From JAVBKA01 sp031546715 (GTDB taxonomy: Bacteria; Bacillota; Clostridia; Oscillospirales; UBA929), in contig JAVBKA010000207.1 in NCBI GenBank assembly GCA_031546715.1, positions 1 to 16,371 of the forward strand: a stretch of DNA of 16,371 bases, read 5' to 3'. This document shows, one piece after another, positions 6,504-13,864 of this stretch. Positions within the stretch are counted from its first letter, which is position 1; each line of letters starts with the position of its first letter. The notes below the pieces were generated by a model, which was not told the DNA's origin, did no database searches, and worked only from the letters and a program-made list of their open reading frames with translations. The position numbers and the translations under genes are program-made.

Positions 6504-7517
6504 ATGAGCATTAAAATTGGTATTAACGGCTTCGGACGTATCGGACGTCTGGTATTTCGCGCAGGTTTAAAGAATCCTAACATCGAGTTTGTAGGTATTA
6601 ACGACCCATTTATGTCACCGGATTACATGGCATATATGCTTAAATACGATACAGTACACGGCAGATATGACGGTGTCATCAGCTATGACGACAATTCCAT
6701 CACTGTTGACGGAAAGAAAATCTCTTTCTTCGCAGAGAAAGACCCTGCAAATATTCCTTGGGGCAAAGTCGGCGCAACATATGTTGTTGACGCTACTGGT
6801 ATTTTCCACTCTAAGGACAAAGCACAAGCCCATATTGACGGCGGAGCAAAGAAAGTCGTCTATACTGGCCCATCAAAAGATGACACCCCAATGTTTGTCT
6901 GCGGCGTAAACCTAGACAAATATACAGCCGATATGACATTTGTTTCCAACGCATCCTGCACAACAAACTGCTTAGCACCTCTTGCAAAAGTCATCAACGA
7001 CAAGTTCGGCATTGTTGACGGACTAATGACAACTGTCCACGCTACAACTGCAACTCAGCTTACAGTTGACGGCGCATCTAAAAAGGACTGGCGCGGCGGA
7101 CGTGCAGCATCAGGCAACATTATCCCTTCATCAACAGGCGCAGCCAAGGCTGTCGGCGTTGTTATCCCAGAGCTTAATAAGAAGCTTACAGGTATGTCAT
7201 TACGTGTACCAACACTAGACGTATCAGTAGTTGACCTTACAGTCAACCTTGCAAAGCCTACAAAGTACTCTGACATCTGCGCAGCAGTTAAAGAAGCTTC
7301 CGAAGGCGCATTCAAGGGAGTTATCGAGTATGTTGACGAGGATGTTGTTTCCTCAGACTTTATCCATGACGCTCACACATGTATCTTTGATGCAAAAGCC
7401 GGTATTGCGCTAACAGATACCTTTGTAAAGCTTGTTGCATGGTATGACAATGAGTGGGGCTATAGCAACAAGGTTCTTGACCTTGTACAGCACATGGCAA
7501 GCGTAGACAAGTTCTAA
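6504..7517 (+). CDS. gap: Glyceraldehyde-3-phosphate dehydrogenase (NAD-type)
   Basis: This cytoplasmic glycolytic enzyme oxidises glyceraldehyde 3-phosphate with NAD and phosphate to 1,3-bisphosphoglycerate. The 337-residue protein is full length. The Rossmann motif is INGFGRIGR (7-15); GINDP (31-35) has the Asp typical of NAD preference. The catalytic SNASCTTNCLAP holds nucleophile Cys152, and His179 lies in TTVHATTATQ. RGGRAASGNIIPSSTGAAKAV and WYDNEWGYSNKV near the C-terminus are family signatures. I chose the ATG at 6504 because AAGGAGG lies eight bases before it; an in-frame TTG at 6486 would overlap that site. The gene is monocistronic, with its own strong promoter and a hairpin terminator, and no pgk or tpiA beside it. 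Confidence 0.98.
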   Translation: MSIKIGINGFGRIGRLVFRAGLKNPNIEFVGINDPFMSPDYMAYMLKYDTVHGRYDGVISYDDNSITVDGKKISFFAEKDPANIPWGKVGATYVVDATGIFHSKDKAQAHIDGGAKKVVYTGPSKDDTPMFVCGVNLDKYTADMTFVSNASCTTNCLAPLAKVINDKFGIVDGLMTTVHATTATQLTVDGASKKDWRGGRAASGNIIPSSTGAAKAVGVVIPELNKKLTGMSLRVPTLDVSVVDLTVNLAKPTKYSDICAAVKEASEGAFKGVIEYVDEDVVSSDFIHDAHTCIFDAKAGIALTDTFVKLVAWYDNEWGYSNKVLDLVQHMASVDKF

Positions 7518-7558
7518 AATTAGCACTTACCCAGTATATGCAGAGCGTAAGCTTCTGA

Positions 7559-7602
7559 CAAAGTAAGAGGGCGGCAGATTTATCTGCCGCCCTCTTACTT
7601 TG
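7559..7602. terminator. Bidirectional terminator between gap and the glutaredoxin-like gene
   Basis: A perfect 20-bp stem (7559-7578 with 7583-7602) closes on a four-base loop, TTTA. The GC-rich core is GAGGGCGGCAGA, and the outer stem is A-rich on one side and T-rich on the other, so it can work from both strands. It lies about 40 bases past the gap stop and 15 bases past the stop of the convergent gene. Confidence 0.85.
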
Positions 7603-7617
7603 CGTAATCTATTAACC

Positions 7618-7899
7618 TCAAACTGCCTCGTAGGCACGGCGAAATACAGCTTCTATGCCTTCGTATGTTGCCGCACCCTCGTGAAGCTTTTCGTCTGTAG
7701 GTGCACCCTCGCCAACAAAATACGTCGGAACTAAATAGTAAGGATAGGTATCTGCTAATGCCGCCTGCTTGTGCTCCTCAACCTCAGTCATAGGAATGCT
7801 TTTATACTCAGGATGCGCACGGAACAGCTCTTCCATCCACATTCGAGCCTGAATGCAATAGGGGCAGCTTTTAAGGTAAAAGTAGGTAATTTTCTTCAT
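7618..7899 (-). CDS. Glutaredoxin/thioredoxin-like protein
   Basis: A 93-residue cytoplasmic thioredoxin-fold protein. It opens MKKITYFYLKSCPYC, with a redox CPYC motif (Cys12, Cys15) after the first beta strand, and LVPTYFVG gives the expected cis-Pro before the third strand. Its length and CPYC motif favour glutaredoxin over thioredoxin; the physiological partner is unknown. I chose the ATG at 7899 because AAAGGAG lies nine bases before it. The frame stays open to 7995, but that extension runs into the repeat element at 7929-8119 and its protein is not family-like. It converges on gap and follows htrA on the same strand, separated from it by the repeat. Confidence 0.85.
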   Translation of the reverse strand: MKKITYFYLKSCPYCIQARMWMEELFRAHPEYKSIPMTEVEEHKQAALADTYPYYLVPTYFVGEGAPTDEKLHEGAATYEGIEAVFRRAYEAV

Positions 7900-7920
7900 G
7901 TGGGGCATCTCCTTTGTAAA

Positions 7921-8127
7921 TATTAAACTTGTTCGGTAACCTGCACCTATTTCCGTAGTGCCGCGAAGCCTAACCACCCCGTCGCTGCGCGCCACCCCTC
8001 CACAGAGGGGAATTATTTAGCCCCACACAACTTATTCCCCTCTGTGGAGGGGTGCCAACCGCAGTTGGCGGGGTGGTTGCCCAAGCAGCCATGTTCGGTA
8101 AATGGTTACCGAACAGGTCTATTAAAC
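7921..8127. repeat. Nested inverted-repeat element with candidate target-site duplication
   Basis: From outside in: TATTAAAC flanks both sides (7921-7928, 8120-8127) as a possible 8-bp target duplication; TGTTCGGTAACC (7930-7941) pairs with its exact complement at 8104-8115; AACCACCCC (7972-7980) pairs with 8070-8078; a perfect 21-bp inverted pair (7993-8013 with 8034-8054) encloses a 20-base loop. TGTTCGGTAA occurs once more at 8092-8101, making a small local hairpin with the right end. No open frame of its own is present, so it would be non-autonomous. From memory, CCACCCCGTC...CCCCTCCACAGAGGGG-type repeats are common in gut Firmicutes. It lies between htrA and the glutaredoxin-like gene and its stem may stop htrA transcription. 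Confidence 0.8.
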
Positions 8128-8129
8128 CT

Positions 8130-8153
8130 CTTGCTTGAAATCTTACTTGAAAT
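8130..8153. repeat. Two tandem 12-bp repeats
   Basis: CTTGCTTGAAAT (8130-8141) is followed directly by CTTACTTGAAAT (8142-8153), 11 of 12 identical. It lies just past the htrA stop. The function is unknown and it may be chance. Confidence 0.5.
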
Positions 8154-8183
8154 ATTTTTGTTTCATGGTAAAATAATAATCAG

Positions 8184-9365
8184 TTATTGTGGCTTGATTT
8201 CCATCAGCTCTACGTTGAATACCATTTCGCCCACACCCTTGCGGAATACGGTAATGTCGATAAGGTCACCCGCCTTGTACAAGTTTTTTACTCGCGTAAC
8301 GTCGGCAATGGTGTATACACGCTCGTCTTGCACATGGGTTATAATATCCGAGGGCTTAATGCCTTTTACATAGGCGTCAGACATTGGGTCAACCTCAGCC
8401 AGTAAAATTCCCATAGGAAGCTCCAATGCGTCAGCAGTTTCAGGGTCTAGCTGAACTTGAGCCGCAGTAACGCCGATGGAGGGGCGACCCTTTACATAAC
8501 CAAATTCAACAAGGCTGTTGATAATATCCACAGCAGTGTCAACAGGAATGGCAAAGCCAAGACCTTCAACGCTTTCGTTGTAATCGCCCATAATTTTCGA
8601 GGACACAATGCCAATAACCTGCCCTTGCTCATTAATAAGCGGTCCGCCTGAATTACCGGAATTAACCTGACAATTAGTCTGGATAACAGTCATGGAAATT
8701 TCACCAAAGGCATCGTCAAGGACTATGTCACGGCTGACGGCACTGACTAAGCCGTCAGTAATGGTGTTTTGAAGCTCCATGCCTAGGGGGTTGCCGATGG
8801 CGTAGCATTTTTCGCCTGTTTGAATAGAAGCGGAGCTACCTAAGTCCCAAGTAGTAAGGTTTTTCGCCTTGATTTTTAATATTGCAATGTCGGTCATGAA
8901 GTCTCCGCCGATGTACTCAGCTTCGTACTCAGTGCCGTTGTCCAGAATAACAGTAAGGGAAGTTGAATCGGCGACTACATGGTAATTAGTCAAGATGTAG
9001 CCGTTTTCACGTACAATTATACCTGAGCCTGATGACGTGGGAACCTGTTCGCCGTTGTATGCCGTATTGCTGACGATGCCGACAACACATGGCGCAACCT
9101 TGCGGAATATCTGCGTAGCCGGAAGCGTGTCGCCTATCACGGCAGGCTCTAATGGGCGGGCTGACGGTGAGGCTTTCTCAAACGGTGAAGGGGCAGGGGT
9201 TGACAATAAGTCTACCCGCAAAACATGGGAGCCGTCCGAGCGTGTGTCAATCGTAACTCCCAGTGCAAACATAGTCACGATTGCCGTGCATGCCGTTCCA
9301 AGGGCAATAACAATACAGACAATTAGTATCCATACAGCACCCCTATGTCTTTTAGTCTCGTTCAT
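8184..9365 (-). CDS. Membrane-anchored HtrA/DegP-type serine protease with PDZ domain
   Basis: A surface quality-control protease that degrades misfolded exported proteins. The 393 residues run: short basic cytoplasmic end, one transmembrane helix (about 11-37), a Pro/Ser-rich linker (about 55-80), a trypsin-like domain (about 84-290) and one PDZ domain (about 295-388). The catalytic triad is His129 (LTNYHVV), Asp159 (MTDIAILK) and Ser239 (NSGNSGGPLIN). The usual TDAAINPGNSGG is TNCQVNSGNSGG here, leaving the nucleophile loop itself intact. GGGAGG lies nine bases before the ATG. It has its own promoter, divergent from the S-layer-type gene, consistent with a role in handling exported proteins, though that link is inference. 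No two-component regulator is adjacent. Confidence 0.94.
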   Translation of the reverse strand: MNETKRHRGAVWILIVCIVIALGTACTAIVTMFALGVTIDTRSDGSHVLRVDLLSTPAPSPFEKASPSARPLEPAVIGDTLPATQIFRKVAPCVVGIVSNTAYNGEQVPTSSGSGIIVRENGYILTNYHVVADSTSLTVILDNGTEYEAEYIGGDFMTDIAILKIKAKNLTTWDLGSSASIQTGEKCYAIGNPLGMELQNTITDGLVSAVSRDIVLDDAFGEISMTVIQTNCQVNSGNSGGPLINEQGQVIGIVSSKIMGDYNESVEGLGFAIPVDTAVDIINSLVEFGYVKGRPSIGVTAAQVQLDPETADALELPMGILLAEVDPMSDAYVKGIKPSDIITHVQDERVYTIADVTRVKNLYKAGDLIDITVFRKGVGEMVFNVELMEIKPQ

Positions 9366-9434
9366 GTAATGATTCCTCCCGTTATTATTCAGGCTGCTAA
9401 GGCTTTAGCGTCGTTAAAACATTATATCACACAG

Positions 9435-9463
9435 TATATAAAGTAGTATATCACAATTGTCAA
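9435..9463 (-). promoter_or_regulatory. Sigma-A-type promoter of htrA
   Basis: On the minus strand, consensus -35 TTGACA (9458-9463), an exact 17-bp spacer, and -10 TATATA (9435-9440). The leader would be about 60 bases. Its -35 lies about 45 bp from the -35 of the divergent S-layer gene promoter. Confidence 0.7.
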
Positions 9464-9507
9464 TATTCACGCAAAGGTTACAAGATTATTACATGTCGCC
9501 AAAACGC

Positions 9508-9536
9508 TTGACTTATATTTATAATTGATGTAAATT
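9508..9536 (+). promoter_or_regulatory. Candidate promoter of the S-layer-type gene
   Basis: -35 TTGACT (9508-9513), 17-bp spacer, -10 TAAATT (9531-9536), giving a leader of about 50 bases. A better -10 match, TATAAT at 9520-9525, lies only six bases after this -35 and has no other -35 partner, so I prefer the first pairing. The leader has a small GGGA/TCCC stem (9550-9564), then an A-run and AGGAGG. Confidence 0.5.
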
Positions 9537-9592
9537 GATAACGTAACAAGGGACTGTTGTTCCCAAAAAAAATTTAGGAGGCACACTAAACA

Positions 9593-12445
9593 ATGAGAAA
9601 CACAAAGAAATTGGCATCTCTGATTCTCGTAGTTGCATTAGTTCTTGCTTTTGCCGCTCCTGCTTTTGCAGTACCGACATCAGAACTACTTGACGCTGCA
9701 GCACTTCAGACAGAAGCCGCAAAGTACAGCTCAACAGTTGGCACACAAACATACCTTGACGCTGTCCAATTGGTTATGGATCTTAAGATTCTAGCCGGTA
9801 GCATCGACGCAGCAGGCAAATACACATTTAACGCAGGTCAAACAATTGACCGTATCACAGTTTACACAGCTCTATTTAAACTAGTAAACGGCCACGAAAT
9901 GAACGCAACAGAAATTGCTCTCTACAAGTCAATTGACCTTTCAAAGGTATTTAATGACGTAGGCGCAAACAATCAGTACAAGTACTGGTATGCTGCATGG
10001 GCATGGAGCAAAGGCCTAACATCAGGTACTTCCGTGACAAATGGTTCTGTCATCGGTAAGTTCTCACCTAACGCAACAATGAAAACAGCTCACGCTGTCA
10101 ACACTCTTCTTAATGCTCTCGGATACAATAACGCAAACGAAGGCATCACAGGTTCTGCAAACGCAGACACAATGAAGATCATCCTTGCTCTTGAGGCTGG
10201 TTTGTTCGGAGATCTAGTAGTGAACACAAACCTTACAAAAGGTGAGTTCTCTTACATCATCTCTAAAACACTAACAGCAGCTCAAGTTCAATATGATGTA
10301 ACAAAAGAAGGCAAACCACGTAGCAACAAGGCAACAACAATGGCTCAAGACAAATTTGGTCTTGCAACATTTAGAGGCGTTGTTACAGGGACACCATACG
10401 GATCAACCAATTTACCAAGTGTTGCTGGCTCAATTGCTTATGGCAATGGCGTAGGTACACAAACATCAGTTGGCACAATCCAGTTCCGTGCAGCTTCAAC
10501 AGGTGACGTTGTCAACACTTATGACGTTACATTTGGAACAGCAATGGATCACCTGAACATGCTTGGCAAAGAGTATGTTGTTATGCTCAAAAACGGCAAA
10601 GCTGTTTCTGTTAATGAAACAGGCAATAACACAGCAGTAACAGTTACTTACAAAGACAGCAAATTTAAAGTTGGTTCAACAGAACTTAAAGCAGAAAACT
10701 TTGTAGGCGGAGCTCTTGCAGCTTCTGCAACTACCAATGGAGTTTTTGGTCATCCGTTCTTAAATGCTGTCGGCTCATACACATTCTACAAAGATGCAGC
10801 CGGTAAATACCGTCCAGCAGGCTTTGCAACAGTAAGACAATTTGGTCAAATTACTAAGAACGAAGGCACAGCAGCTACAGCAACATTCGTTCTTGCTAAT
10901 GAAAACACAACATACCCAGTTGTTGCAACAACTACATCTGCTATTAAGATTGGAAAAGCTCTTAATGCAGTTCCTGCAAAAGATGCATACACAGTTTACA
11001 TAGCATACGGCGCAATCCCATCTTCTCCATCAGATGCTTTCTATTACTTCGAGCCAGCACTTTACACAGAAGTAACAGGCGTAGTCACAGGCATTGCAAC
11101 TGACAAGATATACATCGACGGCAAAGAATATGCTAAGAGCGCAATGGCTGATAGCGCAAAGTTCATTGCAGCTCAAGGTAAATATGGCAAATCAATCACA
11201 CTTCTTCTAGCTGCAGGTCAAGTTATTGCAGAGAAGCCAGGCGCAGAAGAGCCAGGACTTGCTTACGAATACGGCGTGCTTGTAAACAGCCGTTATATTC
11301 CTTCATCTATTAACGTAGTCACAGGTGAAACAGTAAGCTATTCACGTAAAGCTCAGATTCTCGGCACAAACGGAAAAACCGAAATCTACGATGTTGCTAA
11401 GATTAACACAACAACAGTCGTTGATAAACTTGGCGCAGGTGATGGCATTGTTGCTAACGCAACGGGAGACCTATTCTTTATTACACCAACATACGCAGCA
11501 ACAGAAACTCGCGTGCTTGTTAAGTACTTCAAAAACACAGACGGCACGATCCAATTAGTAGACCTTGGCAATAATGGCGCACTAACAAGTCCTGCTGCTG
11601 TAGGAGACCTTAGTTATGTAGCAAAGGCAGGCAAGATCGTAGCTTCCCAATCAGACATATTCGTAACTGACCAGACAGCAATGTTCTTTATTGACGCTTC
11701 GGGTAAAGTTATCGCTTCCAAGGGACCACAAGATGTAACAATTAATCTTACTAATGGAGCAGGTTCCTTAACTAACATTTTTGTTGCATACTCAAAAACA
11801 AAAACTTTTAACCCTGATGATACAGCAGCAGCTATCTTTATCTACGCTTCAGCAACTGATATCTTTAGCATCACATCTGGCGTTACAACAAAGGTCGAAG
11901 GTATCATCGCTAGCGATGCTACACCTAAGATTGATGCTAACGGCGTATTACAGATGGAAGTCCAGATTTACACAACAAGCGGTCTGACACCATTTGTAAC
12001 AACTAACGCAACATCTTCTGTTGTAACAGATATCTTGAAGTTCAAGAAGGGCATGTATGCAACTAACCTCGACGCAGCAGCTACAGCAGGCGGAATCTCA
12101 GCTACAGGCACAAACCTACAAGAAGCTAAGACCTCATTTAATGCTGGCGCAGGTTACGTTGTAAACGCATACGTAGCATACAAGAACGCATCAGGCGTTG
12201 TAAGCCTTGTAAGTGCTGACGAAGCTTCTACCACAGACTTTGCAATCTCTGCTTCAACAGTTCTTTATTCAATCGATGCAAACGGTAAAGTTTCAGTAGT
12301 TACATCTGCCGCATTGCTTCCAACAGCAGTAGCTGAAAAAGACGCTCACGTTGACAACAAGTACAATGTCATCGTAGTGTTGAACACAGCCGGATCTGCT
12401 CCTAAGGCTATCTACTTCTTCGCAGACGGAAAGAACTTCAACTAA
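9593..12445 (+). CDS. Secreted S-layer-type protein with N-terminal SLH-like repeats
   Basis: A 950-residue exported protein, probably a major cell-surface or S-layer component. A signal peptide is clear: basic MRNTKK, a hydrophobic core, and an AFA cleavage site after residue 26. Three diverged S-layer-homology repeats follow at about 55-100, 119-178 and 190-228; the second is clearest (FNDVGANNQ, WYAAWAWSKGLTSG, GKFSPNATMKTA). SLH domains bind pyruvylated secondary wall polymers. The remaining roughly 700 residues are rich in Thr, Ala, Val and Gly and look like beta-sandwich material, with short recurring phrases such as VTGVVTG, FRGVVTG and VEGIIAS plus TDKIYIDGKEY. There is no Cys, and the three Trp residues all fall in the second repeat. 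AGGAGG lies 11 bases before the ATG. Strong signals and a hairpin terminator suggest high, single-gene expression. The C-terminal part is not recognised as any enzyme. Confidence 0.85.
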   Translation: MRNTKKLASLILVVALVLAFAAPAFAVPTSELLDAAALQTEAAKYSSTVGTQTYLDAVQLVMDLKILAGSIDAAGKYTFNAGQTIDRITVYTALFKLVNGHEMNATEIALYKSIDLSKVFNDVGANNQYKYWYAAWAWSKGLTSGTSVTNGSVIGKFSPNATMKTAHAVNTLLNALGYNNANEGITGSANADTMKIILALEAGLFGDLVVNTNLTKGEFSYIISKTLTAAQVQYDVTKEGKPRSNKATTMAQDKFGLATFRGVVTGTPYGSTNLPSVAGSIAYGNGVGTQTSVGTIQFRAASTGDVVNTYDVTFGTAMDHLNMLGKEYVVMLKNGKAVSVNETGNNTAVTVTYKDSKFKVGSTELKAENFVGGALAASATTNGVFGHPFLNAVGSYTFYKDAAGKYRPAGFATVRQFGQITKNEGTAATATFVLANENTTYPVVATTTSAIKIGKALNAVPAKDAYTVYIAYGAIPSSPSDAFYYFEPALYTEVTGVVTGIATDKIYIDGKEYAKSAMADSAKFIAAQGKYGKSITLLLAAGQVIAEKPGAEEPGLAYEYGVLVNSRYIPSSINVVTGETVSYSRKAQILGTNGKTEIYDVAKINTTTVVDKLGAGDGIVANATGDLFFITPTYAATETRVLVKYFKNTDGTIQLVDLGNNGALTSPAAVGDLSYVAKAGKIVASQSDIFVTDQTAMFFIDASGKVIASKGPQDVTINLTNGAGSLTNIFVAYSKTKTFNPDDTAAAIFIYASATDIFSITSGVTTKVEGIIASDATPKIDANGVLQMEVQIYTTSGLTPFVTTNATSSVVTDILKFKKGMYATNLDAAATAGGISATGTNLQEAKTSFNAGAGYVVNAYVAYKNASGVVSLVSADEASTTDFAISASTVLYSIDANGKVSVVTSAALLPTAVAEKDAHVDNKYNVIVVLNTAGSAPKAIYFFADGKNFN

Positions 12446-12475
12446 GCATAACGCTTAGAATAAGTACTAACCAAA

Positions 12476-12512
12476 CAAAGAGAACCTCCTGCTATGCAGG
12501 AGGTTCTCTTTG
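12476..12512. terminator. Bidirectional terminator between the S-layer-type gene and gerB
   Basis: A perfect 17-bp stem (12476-12492 with 12496-12512) closes on the three-base loop TAT. The core is GAACCTCCTGC, and the outer end is CAAAGA/TCTTTG. It lies 30 bases past the S-layer gene stop and six bases past the gerB stop on the other strand, so it can end both transcripts. Confidence 0.85.
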
Positions 12513-12518
12513 CGTACC

Positions 12519-13622
12519 CTAATACAACACCTTCGCCCCTGCACCACTCTTTTTCACATCACTCGCGTGGCGAATCTCAGTCGCCACCCATATCACCACT
12601 GGCAACGCCACGACTACAACCAAGGAGAACACAAAGGACATACTAACAAAACTCCGTAGCTCGATTGTATTGCCGAACAACAGCACAGATACTGCAGCTA
12701 TGAGCAGGGCTAACGGAAACACCAAATCTCGCTCGGCTTCTGCCTTGGTGAATCGAACAATACCTCTCGCTGCAACGTGAAACACAATGGAAAGCTTGAT
12801 AAATGTTGCAATCAGCTCAGATATTGCCCCCACAACCTCGATTCTCTGGATAAACCCGCCTATTGCGGTGGTGCTGGTAGATTCGAAAAGCGGAAAGTGC
12901 ATTTCAACAAAGGTTCGCTCACCAAGTGAGAGAAGCGAGATAAATATGCTGACAAACAGAATTATAAAGCCTATACCAAATCCAAACAACAGCACATTTC
13001 TGACGCTCCTCTTTGTTTTAAGCTGACTAAGGGGCACAAGCAAGAAAAATATATCGGGGAATAGATACAAAAAAAGTGAGCCTGTCTGATTTGCCATTTC
13101 GCCCACCGAAACGTCAAACACCGGAGTTATTGACGCAAAGCTTGAAATCTTAGAACCTGACACGAGAACGAGTATTATTAATATAAAAACCGCAAGCATC
13201 ATAACCGAAGAACGAGCCACGACGGTTACGCTTTTTGAAGCAGCATAGGCGCAAACTAAAATTATTGCAATTGCTGTAAAAATTCTAGGTGTACGGGGCA
13301 TGGCTACGACATGGACAAACTCCGTCATAGTCCGCAATGTGACGGCGCACACTAAAACAGCATACGCCAGAAAAATCACATTTGTCAGCTTTCCGAAAAG
13401 CTTACCCAAGGCGTTCTCTGCAATCTCAAAAAGGTCCTTTTCAGGTTGGAGCTTTGATAATCTAGCTACAATTAAAATAAACGGAATTGCAATTATAGCA
13501 GCAAAAATTGCGGCAAGCCAAAGGTCGTGACCGACTTTGTTTATTGCTCCGGTCATTAAAACACCGCATGTAAAAAATGCCGTTAAACATACCATTTGAG
13601 CTGCGCCGATTTTCTCTTTCAT
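12519..13622 (-). CDS. Spore germinant receptor B subunit (GerAB/GerKB-type permease)
   Basis: A 367-residue polytopic inner-membrane protein with about ten hydrophobic helices, matching the single-domain spore permease family of the APC superfamily. In Bacillus receptors the B subunit is thought to bind the small-molecule germinant. The start IGAAQMVCLTAFFTCGVLM and the segments LFLYLFPDIFFLLVPLSQLK and FVEMHFPLFESTS (an internal loop) fit the family. AAGGAGG lies ten bases before the ATG. It is the last gene of the operon; its start lies 55 bases after the small membrane-protein gene, and a short TGTGC-AAAA-GCACA hairpin (13645-13658) sits just before its ribosome binding site. The germinant cannot be predicted from sequence alone. 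Confidence 0.92.
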   Translation of the reverse strand: MKEKIGAAQMVCLTAFFTCGVLMTGAINKVGHDLWLAAIFAAIIAIPFILIVARLSKLQPEKDLFEIAENALGKLFGKLTNVIFLAYAVLVCAVTLRTMTEFVHVVAMPRTPRIFTAIAIILVCAYAASKSVTVVARSSVMMLAVFILIILVLVSGSKISSFASITPVFDVSVGEMANQTGSLFLYLFPDIFFLLVPLSQLKTKRSVRNVLLFGFGIGFIILFVSIFISLLSLGERTFVEMHFPLFESTSTTAIGGFIQRIEVVGAISELIATFIKLSIVFHVAARGIVRFTKAEAERDLVFPLALLIAAVSVLLFGNTIELRSFVSMSFVFSLVVVVALPVVIWVATEIRHASDVKKSGAGAKVLY

Positions 13623-13677
13623 AGTGTCGTGTCCTCCTTGAGTGTGTGCTTTTGCACAGGTTGTCTTTTATAAAGCA

Positions 13678-13857
13678 CTAACTCATTAATCTAAAGAGCT
13701 GACGTAAAATACCTTGGGTATACAGAATGCTCAAGGTCAAGGACGCCAGCCATATCAGAAGGTAAACTACTGTCGTGGCGTGACGCTTCATTTTCATCAC
13801 TCTCGGAAAGTCAATGGCGATTACTGCGCCATGAATTATAAGTGTAAACCAAAACAT
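13678..13857 (-). CDS. Small two-helix membrane protein, candidate germinant-receptor D subunit
   Basis: A 59-codon gene fills most of the gap between gerC and gerB. The protein begins MFWFTLIIHGAVIAIDF, a first hydrophobic helix (about 2-17), followed by a basic loop (RVMKMKRH) and a second helix (about 29-48, VVYLLIWLASLTLSIL), then a short basic tail. The ATG lies seven bases after the gerC stop; AGGTG overlaps that stop codon, so translation is probably coupled. In Bacillus, some ger operons carry a D gene for a small two-helix membrane protein that modulates receptor function. Size, topology and operon position match that class, but I cannot show sequence homology. An unrelated membrane microprotein is the alternative. 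Confidence 0.7.
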   Translation of the reverse strand: MFWFTLIIHGAVIAIDFPRVMKMKRHATTVVYLLIWLASLTLSILYTQGILRQLFRLMS

Positions 13858-13864
13858 TCTGCAC

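Noticed and set aside
7900..7995. N-terminal extension of the glutaredoxin-like gene to an upstream ATG
   Set aside because: The extension runs into the inverted-repeat element, and the ATG at 7899 has a well-placed AAAGGAG and starts directly at the first beta strand.
8184..9365. Inactive HtrA because the sequence before the nucleophile is unusual
   Set aside because: His129, Asp159 and the GNSGG Ser239 are all present; the TNCQVN variant does not remove a catalytic residue.
9520..9525. TATAAT as the -10 of the S-layer-type gene
   Set aside because: It is only six bases from TTGACT and no other -35 is at a usable distance.
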